14,089 bases of DNA. Origin: Bdellovibrionales bacterium. GTDB lineage: Bacteria > Bdellovibrionota_G > JALEGL01 > JAGRAY01. Positions 6,635 to 14,089 of this stretch are shown piece by piece. Both the position numbers and the translations under genes were made by a program. Location: the NCBI GenBank assembly GCA_020434375.1, contig JAGRAY010000031.1:1-14089 (forward strand), in the 5' to 3' direction. How positions within the stretch are numbered: the stretch's first letter is position 1; every line of letters starts with the position of its first letter. The notes under the pieces were generated by a model. The model was not told the origin of the DNA and did not search any database. It saw only the letters and a list, made by a program, of their open reading frames with translations.

Positions 6635-8310
6635 ACAAATTAAAACCTATAAAGACGGGTTATGTCTGGGCTTTGCTTGTTGCCTTTGCGAGTACGCTAA
6701 CGGCAAACGGAGCATCGCTTGATAAACGCGTTGAAAGAGCGGTTGACGCTTCTCTTGAAAAGAGACAAACGCTTGTTCAAAGCAACCCTCTTTACAATAC
6801 GCTTGTGGCGGATCTCCAACACGGTCGTAAAGAGTTGGTTCGCGACAATCTTCAGGAAGCCTTCAAGATCTTTGGAGATATTTTAAAAAATACGCGTTAC
6901 ACCAATTTTCCGGAGTATTCGTTTTCAAAATATTATATAGCAGCCACTCTTGAAAATATGGGTGTTTACTATGGCGCCCTGCTCTACTATGTTGACATCG
7001 TCGAAAAGGAACCGCTTCGACTACACACCCATGAGTCACTTCGAAAGTCGATAGAACTTGCTCAGAAACTCAAAGACGATGAACTGATTTTATACCTGGC
7101 TTCGGTCATCCCTGCCAACAAGGTTCCAAAATCTTTAGTTGAAGAATTTCGATATTATGTCGCTAAAGATCAGTATCATAAGAAGGCTTATGGAAAAGCT
7201 GTTAGACTGCTTGAGTCCATCCCGCACACCAACCGCATGTATCTGGCGTCTCGCTACCTTTTGGGAACGATCTATACAACTCAAAATCGTTTCAAAGAGG
7301 CCCAGCAATACTTTCGCGTTGTGATTAATGATCGAACGCGCAAAAAGTATTACGAAGAAACCACCATTAAGGAACTCTCCAGTCTTGCTATCGGTCGACT
7401 CTTTTATGAGCTCAAAAGCTATCCCCTATCCATTGTAAACTATAAAAAGGTGGGTCGAAATGGTAACGCCTTTCCGCAAGCACTCTATGAGTCAAGCTGG
7501 GCTCTCTTTAAAATTCATAAATTCAATGAAGCTCTTGCTGTTTTACATTCAGTAAACTCACCATTTTTCGAGCAGATTCACTTCCTAAAATCATACCTTT
7601 TAAAGGGCGCTATTTTTCTCGAACTATGCCACTACGACGATGCCGTTCGTTCTCTCAGTGAGGCCGAAAAAGACTTTCTCTTGGTTGGTCGACAGATCGA
7701 CCGGTTTTCTCAAGAAGCTCAGACACCAAAACGGTACTATCAACTTATCAGCAGCAAAAGCAGACGAGCCAAAGGTGTGTGGGACTATAAATATTTTGAG
7801 CTCTTTGAACTGGTTTCTGCAAATCCAGACTTTAGAGCCGCGCATCTCTATATTTTAGAACTTCAATCTGAACAACAACGCCTCAATGAAATAAAATCTC
7901 CCAGAGCTAAACTCATTGGAAACTTAATTAAACAAAGAGAACTTGAAGTCATCAATAAAGCTAGTTACTTAGCTGGGCAAAAACTCAAATTGACGAGAGA
8001 GTTGGTTCAAGATTTCTTCCAGCTCAAAGACATTCTGAGATACGAAATTGTAAGCTCTGAACGAAAAATTTTGCAAACTCGATCACTTAGACTTGCGCCC
8101 CCCGTCTTGACTGATGCCGAACTCATCAAACCAAAGTTTACAGAAAGCCTTCGTGAATCTTTAATTTGGTGGGATTACGAAGGCGAGTTTTGGAAAGATG
8201 AGCTCGGATATTATCTTTATGGTTTGAAATCTCTTTGCAAAGATTCAGAGAACGACAAGAAGACAACATCTATGCAATCATTCATAAAAACCTTGGGAGG
8301 GAGCCTTTGA
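6631..8310 (+). CDS. Exported TPR protein, GltE/AglT-like
   Basis: The 559-residue product begins with a signal peptide (MNKLKPIKTGYVWALLVAFA..., probable cleavage near ANG|A at residue 27, no lipobox), so it is periplasmic. It is rich in degenerate TPR helices, for example around residues 104-130 (GVYYGALLYYVDIVEKEP), 180-200 (YGKAVRLLESIP), 208-235 (LLGTIYTTQNRFKEAQQYFRVV written in parts) and 285-310 (ALYESSWALFKIHKFNEAL). Near the C-terminus sits an aromatic motif WWDYEGEFWKDELGYY (513-528), reminiscent of a tail seen in TPR proteins next to myxobacterial outer-membrane proteins. The start overlaps the beta-barrel stop (ATGA) with AGGA at 6620-6623 as ribosome-binding site, and its TGA overlaps the next gene's TTG. 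By position and fold it may correspond to M. xanthus GltE (AglT), which is a lipoprotein; this one lacks the lipid-anchor cysteine. Confidence 0.8.
   Translation: MNKLKPIKTGYVWALLVAFASTLTANGASLDKRVERAVDASLEKRQTLVQSNPLYNTLVADLQHGRKELVRDNLQEAFKIFGDILKNTRYTNFPEYSFSKYYIAATLENMGVYYGALLYYVDIVEKEPLRLHTHESLRKSIELAQKLKDDELILYLASVIPANKVPKSLVEEFRYYVAKDQYHKKAYGKAVRLLESIPHTNRMYLASRYLLGTIYTTQNRFKEAQQYFRVVINDRTRKKYYEETTIKELSSLAIGRLFYELKSYPLSIVNYKKVGRNGNAFPQALYESSWALFKIHKFNEALAVLHSVNSPFFEQIHFLKSYLLKGAIFLELCHYDDAVRSLSEAEKDFLLVGRQIDRFSQEAQTPKRYYQLISSKSRRAKGVWDYKYFELFELVSANPDFRAAHLYILELQSEQQRLNEIKSPRAKLIGNLIKQRELEVINKASYLAGQKLKLTRELVQDFFQLKDILRYEIVSSERKILQTRSLRLAPPVLTDAELIKPKFTESLRESLIWWDYEGEFWKDELGYYLYGLKSLCKDSENDKKTTSMQSFIKTLGGSL
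8295..8303 (+). promoter_or_regulatory. Strong ribosome-binding site that fixes a TTG start at 8307
   Basis: GGGAGGGAG lies just before TTG at 8307-8309, which overlaps the upstream stop TGA (8308-8310) as TTGA. Starting here gives a clean signal peptide; the earlier TTG at 8235 would prepend 24 charged residues. Confidence 0.8.
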
Positions 8311-11300
8311 GGTTTTCGCCCCGACTTATTAAGTCCGGAACAATCATCTTAGTTTTATCTCTTGAGCTATGTCTTCAGTCTGCGTTTGCGCAAGCCAAGC
8401 CAGATCAAAAGGATCTTAACCAACAACGCTCTGGACAATTTCGAAGCCAAATGTTTCAGGCTTTTCGCGTGCCAGACTACCAGGTCGATGCAGTTCTTGG
8501 ACAAAAAATAAAGGAAGAAATAGCGATCTTAAAAAGGCTCACACGAAATGCTCGGGATTCAAACGATCGCGCAGAAAAGCTTTTTAGAATTGCTGAACTT
8601 TACTGGTTAGATGAGCGCTCCACTTATTTTCAGGAAATGGAAAAATACCAAGCCGCCATGAAAGCTCATATCGAAGGACGCTTAAAAAAAGAGCCTAAGG
8701 AACCTAAGTTTTCAGGACGCGCATCTTTTGAAATCTACCGTAACATTGCAAAAACAGCTCCTAATTATAGCCGACTTGACGAAGTTCTGTTTCTTGCGGG
8801 ATTTCACTCAATGGAAATCAATTCGCCAGATGCAGGCCCCTATTTTGAACGTCTCATCAAAGAATTTCCTAAGAGTAAGTTCCTCGTGGATGCCCATATG
8901 GAACTTGGAGAGTTTTATTTTCAAAAGCGAGAACTAGACAAAGCTCAAGCCAATTTTCAAGCGGTGCTAAAAGCAGATAATAGCCTTCGAAACTTTGCCT
9001 TATATAAAATTGGTTGGTGCTACTACAATCGAGGCAATACGAAAGCAGCCATGAAAATCATGCAACGGGTCGTCTCGTCTTCCAAAGGTGTTAAAAGCGA
9101 GCTAGAACTCCGCGGAGAAGCTCTTAAAGACTTAATTATTTTCTACTCTGATCTTGGCTTAATTGACGAAGCCCGGCGGTACTTTACAGCTATTGGAGAA
9201 CCTGCTTACGCTCGAAAAGTGCTGGAACGATTAGCTGAAATTTACTTTGAGCAATCTCGTTACGAAAAGGCCATCGAGGCATTACAAAAGCTTATTGCTA
9301 TGGAGCCTACTCACCCCGATGTTCCGAGACATCACTCGAGACTCATCGAATCCTACGAAAAAAGCGAAGAGCTAGAGCGAGCGATGAGAGAGATGCAAGT
9401 GTTTATTCAAAGCTACAAGCCAGGAACTCCTTGGTATGAGCGTAACACCGACTCTTCAGTTCGCGAATATGCTTACAATAGGTCTGAAGGCTTAGCACGT
9501 TTTCTGGCCCAAAAATATCATGAGCTAGCTCAAAAAGCAGAATCAAAGAACAAGCCTGCCTCTGATAAGTATACACAGATGGCACTTCAGTTTTACGAAT
9601 CTTATATCCAGCAGTTTGGATCTCATAAAAATGCGGCGGAAATGCGATTTCTTTTTGCGCAGCTCCTCCTGAAAAACAAGGTCTACGCAAAAGCAGCGGA
9701 TCAATACGAATGGATCGTCAAAAACGACAAGAAAACGCCCAAGTACAAAGACGCCCTTATAGGCCTTATCGATTCGTTAAGAGCCCTGGAAGATGATCAG
9801 TACAAAAAAATATCTGAGGGGCTGCGTAAAAATATCAATGAAAAAGCAACGCCGTCTCCCTACGCCCTAAGGTTATTAAACGCATACAATATTTTTATAG
9901 CCAGATATTCCCGAGATGAACGTGTTCCAGACATCATGCTCAATCGAGCTCAGATTTATTACAATTATAATCACTTCGACAAAGCAAAGCCGGCATTTGG
10001 ACAAGTGATTCAAAAATTTCGGGATCACTCCGCAGCCCATCAAGCAAGACATGCTATTTTGGACATGTATAACTTACTTAAAGATTGGGAAAATCTTGAG
10101 AAAATTGCATCTCAGTTCTTAAAGGTATCTAGTTTTGCTACCGATCAGAATAAAAAGCTTCTATATGAAATTATTCAGGGCTCTATTTTTCAACGTGCAA
10201 AAGACTACGAGGATAAAAAACAATATCTCGAAGCTGCCAAAACCTATGAGCGACTGCTAAGTCTCTATCCGACCTCAAAGTATTCGGATAAAGCTCTTTT
10301 TAACGCTTCGATTAACTACTTAAATGCCGATGAAAACGACAAAGCCATCGCAACATCTAAAAAATTTATCAAGACATATCCCAAATCTGACCTGGTACCA
10401 AAACTCATTCTTGCGCTTGCGACAAATTTTGATGACCGAATGGATTACGAACATGCGGCCGAATATTACGAAATATTGGCATCGCAAGATCCTAAATCAA
10501 AACTCGCACCTGATGCACTATTCAATGCAGGTCTTTATAGGGAGCAATTGAAACACTATTCAATTGCTGTCAACAACTACGAAACCTACTTAAAACGCTA
10601 TCCTAAATCTAAAGACGCAGCCGAAACCGCTTTTTCATTAGGTGTGGTCTACGAAAAAATGAAAGCTTACTCCAAAGCTGTAGACGTTTTTAAATCTTTT
10701 CCCAGAAGATATCCTAGAGAAAGAGCACGAATCGTTGAAGCGTACTACCGACTAGGAGACAATCTCAACAAACTCAGAGATTACGGACCTGCCGAGCGCG
10801 CATGGAAGAATGGAGCTGCTTACGGCAGAAAATACCGAACGGGCACACATTATGCGGCGAAATCTCAGTTCGAGCTTACAAAACCTGTCCTTCGAGAATT
10901 TAACGCTGTTAAACTAAGAATGCCGCAATCGGTGTTAACCAGAGCTATTGAACGTAAAGCAAACCTTCTTAAAAACCTTAAAGATAGTTATTTGAAAATT
11001 ATCAATATGGGAGATGCAGAGGTCGGCGTTGCCGCGCTCTACCATATTGGGTATGTATATCAGGACTTTAGTGCTGCATTATTTGGCGCACCGATGCCTA
11101 AAGGTCTCAAAGACAACGAGATTCAAATCTATCAACAAGAACTTCAGAGCCGCGCGGCCCCCATTGAGGAAAAAGCCATTGAGGCCTACGAAAATGCATT
11201 TAAGAAATCTCAAGAGCTCCAAGTGTATAGCACCTGGACAATCAAAACCTATGATGCACTAACACAGTACAAACCCAGCCAATACCCTGCCCGTCAAGGA

Positions 11301-12413
11301 GAAGCCGATATCGTTTGGGTCCATAATGAGCCATTTGCTAGGGTTGTTCAAAAAGCTGGACCGCCGCAAAAACCCGATGGCAATGCAAAGCGAAACAAAG
11401 TCGACTTTGAAGAGTTACCAAGGCTACGGGTGAGCAGTGCGCGAGCCTTCGAATCTGCATTTAATAAGAGCCGATCTGCAATTGCTTCTAATGCTAGAAA
11501 CTTTCAGGCATATGTCGTACTCGGTCAAGCGTATTTCCAACTTGGCGAGTATGCAAAGGCTAAAAATTCGTTTGAAAACGCCCTTCTGGTCAAGCCAGAC
11601 AGAGACGACATAAAACTAGAATTAGCTAAAGCAGCCATAGAAGCCGGTGATTCAAAATTATCTTTGCAAATTTACAGAGATTTACTCAAAAAAGACCCCG
11701 ACAACTGGACTCTAAAGAACAATTTATCTATTGCGTACCGAAAGATAAGACACTTTAAAAGCGCAACGGCGCTTATTCGCGAGATGCTGAGTTCAGATAA
11801 GTTTCATATTTATGCCATCAATAATTTGGGTTTACTCTATCACGACACCCGTCGATACGAATTGGCTGAATTAACTTTTCAAAAGGGTAAAAAAAGTAAT
11901 CCAGACACCGCCGAAACGTATAATAATTTGGGCCTAACCTATTTGGCTATGGACATGCCCTCGAATGCCATCACGGAATTTAAGCGAGCCGTCGAGTTGG
12001 ACCGTAAACTAGCGTCGGCTTGGATGAATCTTGGAAATATTTACCTTAAGCACGCCAATGCACAAGAAGCCGTTCGGGCTTACGAGAAAGTTGTATCAAT
12101 AGATCCCGTAAGTTTTGAGGCCAATCAAAATCTAGGTGTCGCATATATGTCTATGAAAAAGACAGACAAGGCAAAAGATGCATTTGAGAACGTCTTGGCG
12201 ATTAATTCGAATCATGGGCCGGCTCTTTTTAACTTAGGAATACTGTATCACCAGTACGAAAAAAACCGCGAAAAAGCGCTAGAATACTACACACGTTTTA
12301 TTAACACCCAACGCGGTAAACTTCCAAAAAATCACGAAGTATACGCTTACATCAAACAAGTTAAGATGATGCCTGTAAAAACACAGGAGACAGGAACGAA
12401 AGGAAACAAATAA
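8307..12413 (+). CDS. Large exported TPR scaffold protein, GltD/AgmU-like
   Basis: From TTG 8307 the protein has 1368 residues. The signal peptide MRFSPRLIKSGTIILVLSLE...AFA|Q is cleaved after about residue 28, so it is periplasmic. The N-terminal and central part (about 85-900) holds many degenerate repeats of the YbgF/CpoB/BamD style with 'YPxS' turns (for example SLYPTSKYSDKALFNA, TYPKSDLVPK, KRYPKSKDAAETAF). A linker follows (about 1000-1060), then a compact block of eight canonical TPRs (about 1065-1335), with units such as AETYNNLGLTYLAMDMPSNA and AWMNLGNIYLKHANAQEAV. Such arrays bind protein partners. M. xanthus GltD (AgmU), about 1200 residues and TPR-rich, is the closest analogue I can name by architecture and neighbourhood. 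The stop TAA overlaps the next start by one base. No frameshift is seen. Confidence 0.85.
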   Translation: MRFSPRLIKSGTIILVLSLELCLQSAFAQAKPDQKDLNQQRSGQFRSQMFQAFRVPDYQVDAVLGQKIKEEIAILKRLTRNARDSNDRAEKLFRIAELYWLDERSTYFQEMEKYQAAMKAHIEGRLKKEPKEPKFSGRASFEIYRNIAKTAPNYSRLDEVLFLAGFHSMEINSPDAGPYFERLIKEFPKSKFLVDAHMELGEFYFQKRELDKAQANFQAVLKADNSLRNFALYKIGWCYYNRGNTKAAMKIMQRVVSSSKGVKSELELRGEALKDLIIFYSDLGLIDEARRYFTAIGEPAYARKVLERLAEIYFEQSRYEKAIEALQKLIAMEPTHPDVPRHHSRLIESYEKSEELERAMREMQVFIQSYKPGTPWYERNTDSSVREYAYNRSEGLARFLAQKYHELAQKAESKNKPASDKYTQMALQFYESYIQQFGSHKNAAEMRFLFAQLLLKNKVYAKAADQYEWIVKNDKKTPKYKDALIGLIDSLRALEDDQYKKISEGLRKNINEKATPSPYALRLLNAYNIFIARYSRDERVPDIMLNRAQIYYNYNHFDKAKPAFGQVIQKFRDHSAAHQARHAILDMYNLLKDWENLEKIASQFLKVSSFATDQNKKLLYEIIQGSIFQRAKDYEDKKQYLEAAKTYERLLSLYPTSKYSDKALFNASINYLNADENDKAIATSKKFIKTYPKSDLVPKLILALATNFDDRMDYEHAAEYYEILASQDPKSKLAPDALFNAGLYREQLKHYSIAVNNYETYLKRYPKSKDAAETAFSLGVVYEKMKAYSKAVDVFKSFPRRYPRERARIVEAYYRLGDNLNKLRDYGPAERAWKNGAAYGRKYRTGTHYAAKSQFELTKPVLREFNAVKLRMPQSVLTRAIERKANLLKNLKDSYLKIINMGDAEVGVAALYHIGYVYQDFSAALFGAPMPKGLKDNEIQIYQQELQSRAAPIEEKAIEAYENAFKKSQELQVYSTWTIKTYDALTQYKPSQYPARQGEADIVWVHNEPFARVVQKAGPPQKPDGNAKRNKVDFEELPRLRVSSARAFESAFNKSRSAIASNARNFQAYVVLGQAYFQLGEYAKAKNSFENALLVKPDRDDIKLELAKAAIEAGDSKLSLQIYRDLLKKDPDNWTLKNNLSIAYRKIRHFKSATALIREMLSSDKFHIYAINNLGLLYHDTRRYELAELTFQKGKKSNPDTAETYNNLGLTYLAMDMPSNAITEFKRAVELDRKLASAWMNLGNIYLKHANAQEAVRAYEKVVSIDPVSFEANQNLGVAYMSMKKTDKAKDAFENVLAINSNHGPALFNLGILYHQYEKNREKALEYYTRFINTQRGKLPKNHEVYAYIKQVKMMPVKTQETGTKGNK

Positions 12414-12718
12414 TGAGATATAGACTGTACAGAAATGAAAGTACTTTGCGAACGTTCGTGAGGATCACAACCTTGACACTCCTTTGGTTTACCTCTCCTT
12501 TGTTGGCACAAAATAGTAACTCAGAAGCGGGAATACCTCAGGGAGGTCAATCTAGAAAACATACCGTTTACGATTTTAGTGAAGTGGACATCTCAGGAAA
12601 GTTAAAAAAACCCGAGGGACGTTCGATTGTCGAACCTCCCGAATTTAGGTTCAGACGCCTCCTTGATTTAGATGAAAGTTTCATACCTAATATAATTCGA
12701 TCTGTGGACGATTTTTGA
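12413..12718 (+). CDS. Small exported protein of unknown function, GltF-like by position
   Basis: This 101-residue product starts at ATG 12413, sharing its A with the stop of the TPR gene; AAAGGA at 12399-12404 is a well-spaced ribosome-binding site. Residues 1-32 form a probable signal peptide with a basic, unusually long n-region and a hydrophobic core TLTLLWFTSPLLA, cleaved before QNSN. The mature ~70 residues are polar: a Gly/Gln-rich linker (39-48), a segment VYDFSEVDISGKLKKPEG (52-69), and an acidic/aromatic tail (LLDLDESFIPNIIRSVDDF). I do not recognise a domain. Similar 'DF..-I.G....P.G' and 'F.P.I..S' patterns occur, as I recall, in small proteins beside PglI/AgmX-type genes in myxobacteria, and position between the GltD-like and GltG-like genes matches M. 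xanthus gltF. Function is unknown; a periplasmic link between its neighbours is a guess. Confidence 0.7.
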   Translation: MRYRLYRNESTLRTFVRITTLTLLWFTSPLLAQNSNSEAGIPQGGQSRKHTVYDFSEVDISGKLKKPEGRSIVEPPEFRFRRLLDLDESFIPNIIRSVDDF

Positions 12719-12730
12719 TTACAATCAAAA
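12713..12730 (+). repeat. Perfect short inverted repeat across the stop codon of the small gene
   Basis: TTTTGATT (12713-12720), two bases AC, then AATCAAAA (12723-12730). It contains the TGA stop (12716-12718) and ends four bases before the next gene's AAGGA site. It is AT-rich with no trailing T-run, so it is not a terminator; it may be a weak mRNA hairpin or chance. Confidence 0.4.
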
Positions 12731-12743
12731 GTAAAGGATAACC

Positions 12744-14089
12744 ATGGGTTTTGCAAAACTTCAAATTCCAAAAAGTAAGAACTCAGAGCTCTATTACGAT
12801 GCAAATGAGCTCAAAGTTAGCTTTAGGCCAAAAAAATCCGAAGGCGATGGAAAAACGCTTTCGGCAACGTCTCTTCGCGTCGTGGTTCAAGTTTTTGGCA
12901 ACGTGGTTGAAGACAAATATTTTAGTCGATCAACGACTATTCGATTTGGATCTGGGAGGCGAAACAAGATCAAAGTTGGCCTTATTGGTGTTTCTGATCG
13001 TTTTAGCTTGATTACGTATAAATCAAACGGCGAAATTCAATTGCTTATTCCTAAACACATGACGGGTGTTATTCAAACGCCAGAAAAGCTCGAAAGCATC
13101 AGTAATATGGATGGCTCCGATAAAGGCGAGTCTCGGCTCATTACCTTGCCACCTGGCTCTAGAGGTGCCATCGAAAACCAACATATTACGATTTACTTTG
13201 AAGAAATAGCGGACCCTGAAAAACTTCCGCCTATTCCGATTCTGAAACAACTCTCTGACCCTTATCTTATGAGATGGGTAGCTGTGTCTGTTGCTTTACA
13301 TTTGAGCTTACTTTTACTTTTAAAATTTCTTCCACCCGGATTTTTCTCATTTGGAAAGCCTCCTGCGATTGAAAAGTCTGAGCAAGGTATTCAAGTCAAA
13401 CTCGATCCCAAAAAGTTCCCCCCTTTCATTCCTAAGTCCAAGATGGGTCAAATGATTTCGCGAGGACAACAAGGCCGAGAAGGTGAAGGCGCAAGAGCTG
13501 CAGGAACAGAAGGTCGCAGAGGCGCTGGGAAACAAGGAAGAACTGGTGGCGGCAAACTTTCAAAAAAAGATATTGGTCGCTCCGGCGTCTTAGACTTTTT
13601 CAATAAAAGTGGTTCAAAAAATATTTTTGGTGATCTTTTAGGAACAGGCTCAGGTATTTCCGGAGCGGCGCAAAACCTTGGCAGCGCTCCCGCTGAACAC
13701 GGTATCAAAGGTGGAGGTAAGCGTTATGGTAAAGGTTTGCAAGGACAAGGTACTGGCGGAGGTGGAACGACCGCTTCAATTGGTGAGGGTTTAGGCACTA
13801 AAGGACGAGGTGCGGGTGCCAAGGGTTCCGGGCTCGCTGACTTTGGCGCGGGTCGAAGCAATATACGGGTTTCAGCACAAATTCCAGATGACGAAGTCGT
13901 GATAGCAGGAACACTTTCCAAAGAAGAAGTCGCTCGAATTATTAACAATAAAATTGGACAAATCAAATACTGCTATGAAAAAGAGCTTGTTAAAAATCCG
14001 AAGCTAAAAGGAAAAATTGTCGTAAACTTTATCATTGGTCTGCAAGGATCCGTGACACGATCAAGCATTAGTCAATCGAGCATGGGCGA
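12744..14089 (+). CDS. Inner-membrane TonB-like energy transducer, GltG/PglI (AgmX C-terminal) type, partial
   Basis: The frame is open from ATG 12744 to the window's right edge (448 visible codons, 3' end missing). AAGGA at 12734-12738 is the ribosome-binding site, 25 bases after the previous stop. In order: a cytoplasmic N-domain (about 44-155) with an FHA-like look (strand-rich, GRRN at 71-74, VSDRFSLI at 83-90); one transmembrane helix (about 178-197, starting RWVAVSVALHLSLLLLL) with S182 and H186 spaced as in the S-x3-H motif of TonB and TolA; a Gly/Lys/Arg-rich low-complexity linker (about 238-372); and an AgmX/PglI-type TonB-like C-domain from about 390, with KYCYEKELVKNPKLKGKIVV at 408-427. 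In M. xanthus, GltG (PglI) and GltJ (AgmX) share this layout and couple the AglRQS motor to outer-membrane partners. Role here is inferred from layout and neighbours. Confidence 0.85.
   Translation, partial: MGFAKLQIPKSKNSELYYDANELKVSFRPKKSEGDGKTLSATSLRVVVQVFGNVVEDKYFSRSTTIRFGSGRRNKIKVGLIGVSDRFSLITYKSNGEIQLLIPKHMTGVIQTPEKLESISNMDGSDKGESRLITLPPGSRGAIENQHITIYFEEIADPEKLPPIPILKQLSDPYLMRWVAVSVALHLSLLLLLKFLPPGFFSFGKPPAIEKSEQGIQVKLDPKKFPPFIPKSKMGQMISRGQQGREGEGARAAGTEGRRGAGKQGRTGGGKLSKKDIGRSGVLDFFNKSGSKNIFGDLLGTGSGISGAAQNLGSAPAEHGIKGGGKRYGKGLQGQGTGGGGTTASIGEGLGTKGRGAGAKGSGLADFGAGRSNIRVSAQIPDDEVVIAGTLSKEEVARIINNKIGQIKYCYEKELVKNPKLKGKIVVNFIIGLQGSVTRSSISQSSMG

Noticed and set aside
9403..9690. Minus-strand 95-codon frame inside the large TPR gene
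   Set aside because: Antisense to TPR coding sequence, with no regulatory signals or family resemblance.
13455..13859. Possible DNA tandem repeat in the glycine-rich region
   Set aside because: The protein is low-complexity, but by eye the DNA shows no constant repeat unit; it is amino-acid bias rather than a tandem repeat.
13448..13966. Two antisense frames rich in proline, serine and alanine (13448-13708 and 13724-13966)
   Set aside because: They mirror the glycine-rich linker on the plus strand: Gly/Ala codons read backwards give Pro/Ser/Ala. No start signals or recognisable domain.

Overview
The window looks like a chromosomal segment from a member of the Bdellovibrionota or a related delta-proteobacterial lineage (Myxococcota-like gene families, moderate-to-low GC by eye). 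The reasons are a Gram-negative envelope gene set (signal peptides, an outer-membrane beta-barrel protein, a TonB-like energy transducer) belonging to families known mainly from Myxococcus and Bdellovibrio, beside a cdaA-cdaR-glmM cluster. The assignment is by eye, without database searches. I see no rRNA, tRNA, CRISPR array, insertion sequence or phage gene. Coding density is very high, and the longest non-coding stretch is about 165 bases.

Left half (1-5740, all minus strand, so transcription runs right to left): tilS, then a 148-base gap with a plausible promoter, then ftsH-cdaA-cdaR(ybbR)-glmM as one tight operon. ftsH/cdaA and cdaA/cdaR overlap by four bases (ATGA), and cdaR/glmM are 25 bases apart. 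This is a housekeeping block: tRNA-Ile lysidine modification, membrane proteolysis, c-di-AMP synthesis with its membrane regulator, and the phosphoglucosamine mutase that feeds peptidoglycan and LPS precursor synthesis. glmM runs off the left edge.

Right half (5906-14089, all plus strand, divergent from tilS): five genes in a compact operon encode a secreted OMP_myx-type outer-membrane beta-barrel protein, a 559-residue periplasmic TPR protein, a roughly 1368-residue TPR protein, a 101-residue exported protein, and an inner-membrane protein cut by the right edge. The last one has an FHA-like cytoplasmic region, one transmembrane helix carrying the TonB/TolA-type S-x3-H motif, a glycine-rich periplasmic linker and an AgmX/PglI (TonB-like) C-terminal domain. 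Gene content resembles the Myxococcus xanthus glt (gltD/E/F/G) gliding-motility cluster. I infer a trans-envelope, proton-motive-force-driven machine of the Glt/Agl or Tol-Pal type. Its ExbB/TolQ-like motor is not in the window. Some starts were corrected from the sequence: TTG for ftsH, TTG at 8307 for the large TPR protein, and ATG at 5906 for the beta-barrel gene.
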